DNA from: JBFISM01 sp041608535
Lineage (GTDB): Bacteria; Actinomycetota; Acidimicrobiia; Spongiisociales; UBA5794
Direction of reading: 5' to 3'
Length of the DNA: 14,268 bases
Assembly: GCA_041608535.1 (NCBI GenBank)
Contig: JBFISM010000097.1
Location: 1-14,268 of the forward strand
Part shown: positions 13,753 through 14,268 of the stretch, one piece after another
Numbering within the stretch: the stretch's first letter is position 1
How the letters are laid out: each line of letters begins with the position of its first letter
Translations under genes and position numbers: made by a program
Notes under the pieces: model-generated
Told to the model about the DNA's origin: nothing
The model's database searches: none
What the model saw: the letters and a program-made list of their open reading frames with translations, nothing else

Positions 13753-14268
13753 TCAGTCGCTCACCAGAGTGCGGAGAGCCGCGGTGATCCCCGGCGTAGC
13801 CGCAAGGACCGAGCCGCTCCCGCCGGGTGTGGCGATCTCGACATCGGCCCCAGCCTCTACGGCGATCAAGGAGCCGGCAGCCACATCCCAGTGGTTCGTT
13901 TCGCCCTCCCAGTAACCATCGAGCCGCCCGCACGCCACCCAAGCGAGATTCAGGGCAGCCGAGCCGAAGCAGCGGATATCGCGCGCCACCGGAAGAATCC
14001 GCTGGATCGTCTCCGCCTCTTCGGCCCGACGAGCCGACGTATATGAGAAACCCGTGCCGATCAGCGCATCACCAATCTTGTCCACTCCGCTCACCGACAC
14101 CGCCTGCCCGTCGAGGCGCGCTCCACCTCCTCGGTAGGCGGTGAAGACCTCCTGCCGCACCACGTCCGCAATGGCTCCTGCGACGGTCGAGCCGTCGACC
14201 GAGGCGGCGATCGATACGGCAATCACGGGCAGGTCATAGATGAAGTTGACGGTGCCGTCGAGAGGATC
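13753..14268 (-). CDS. Inositol monophosphatase-family protein, 5' end beyond the window
   Basis: The frame is open to the right edge, so the 171 visible residues are the C-terminal part. It begins exactly with the metal-binding motif DPLDGTVNF of Mg2+-dependent phosphatases (inositol monophosphatase superfamily). Further motifs follow: FTAYRGGGARLDG, ALIGTGFSY, a CFGSAALNLAWVACGRLDGYWE block and the second metal site WDVAAGSLIAVEAGA. Metal-binding and fold residues in the visible part look complete. Members remove phosphate from inositol phosphates, fructose 1,6-bisphosphate, histidinol phosphate or PAP; the branch cannot be told from this part. It converges with the kinase gene, with the repeat pair between them. 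The actual start codon is missing; an internal GTG near 14226 is not the true start because the DPLDG motif precedes it. Confidence 0.9.
   Translation of the reverse strand, partial: DPLDGTVNFIYDLPVIAVSIAASVDGSTVAGAIADVVRQEVFTAYRGGGARLDGQAVSVSGVDKIGDALIGTGFSYTSARRAEEAETIQRILPVARDIRCFGSAALNLAWVACGRLDGYWEGETNHWDVAAGSLIAVEAGADVEIATPGGSGSVLAATPGITAALRTLVSD

Noticed and set aside
1..14268. Defence system, toxin-antitoxin pair, prophage or biosynthetic cluster
   Set aside because: I looked for nucleases, methylases, reverse transcriptases, small toxin/antitoxin pairs, phage structural genes and carrier-protein enzymes and saw none. The ESX-like protein has no recognisable toxin domain at its C-terminus.

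Overview
The window is about 14.3 kb of GC-rich, gene-dense bacterial chromosome. Several signs point to an actinobacterium: an F420-type luciferase-like oxidoreductase, TANNNT-type -10 boxes placed so that some genes appear leaderless, and many short convergent or overlapping gene junctions. Acidimicrobiia or a related uncultured lineage is my best guess, but no ribosomal or phylogenetic marker is present to confirm it. I found no rRNA, tRNA, transposase, integrase, phage gene or CRISPR array.

Layout, left to right: (1) the 3' part of a GH13 alpha-amylase-family gene with a long helical C-terminal extension, ending before a 12-bp inverted repeat. (2) A two-gene unit whose genes overlap by four bases: a 784-residue protein with an ESX/WXG-like helical start, then a lipoprotein with beta-propeller-like repeats. 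(3) On the minus strand, a TetR regulator followed by a haloalkane-dehalogenase-like alpha/beta hydrolase. The tetR promoter is very clear and carries a tandem plus palindromic operator. (4) Divergent from tetR, an F420-dependent LLM oxidoreductase whose 3' end overlaps a convergent gene for an eight-helix membrane protein. (5) A DUF6940-like gene convergent with a YihY/BrkB membrane protein. (6) A secreted Asp-box (BNR) propeller protein, then an aminoglycoside-phosphotransferase-fold kinase. (7) A perfect 75-bp tandem repeat rich in hairpins, then the 3' part of an inositol monophosphatase-family gene on the minus strand, running off the right edge.

Functional links: TetR probably controls itself, and perhaps the hydrolase and the divergent oxidoreductase, which would make a small detoxification or xenobiotic-response locus. 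The large protein and lipoprotein look translationally coupled and probably work together at the cell envelope. The remaining genes look like independent housekeeping or accessory functions. No defence system, biosynthetic cluster or clearly new multi-gene system is evident. The best candidates for follow-up are the coupled ESX-like/lipoprotein pair, the duplicated structured repeat and the tetR operator.
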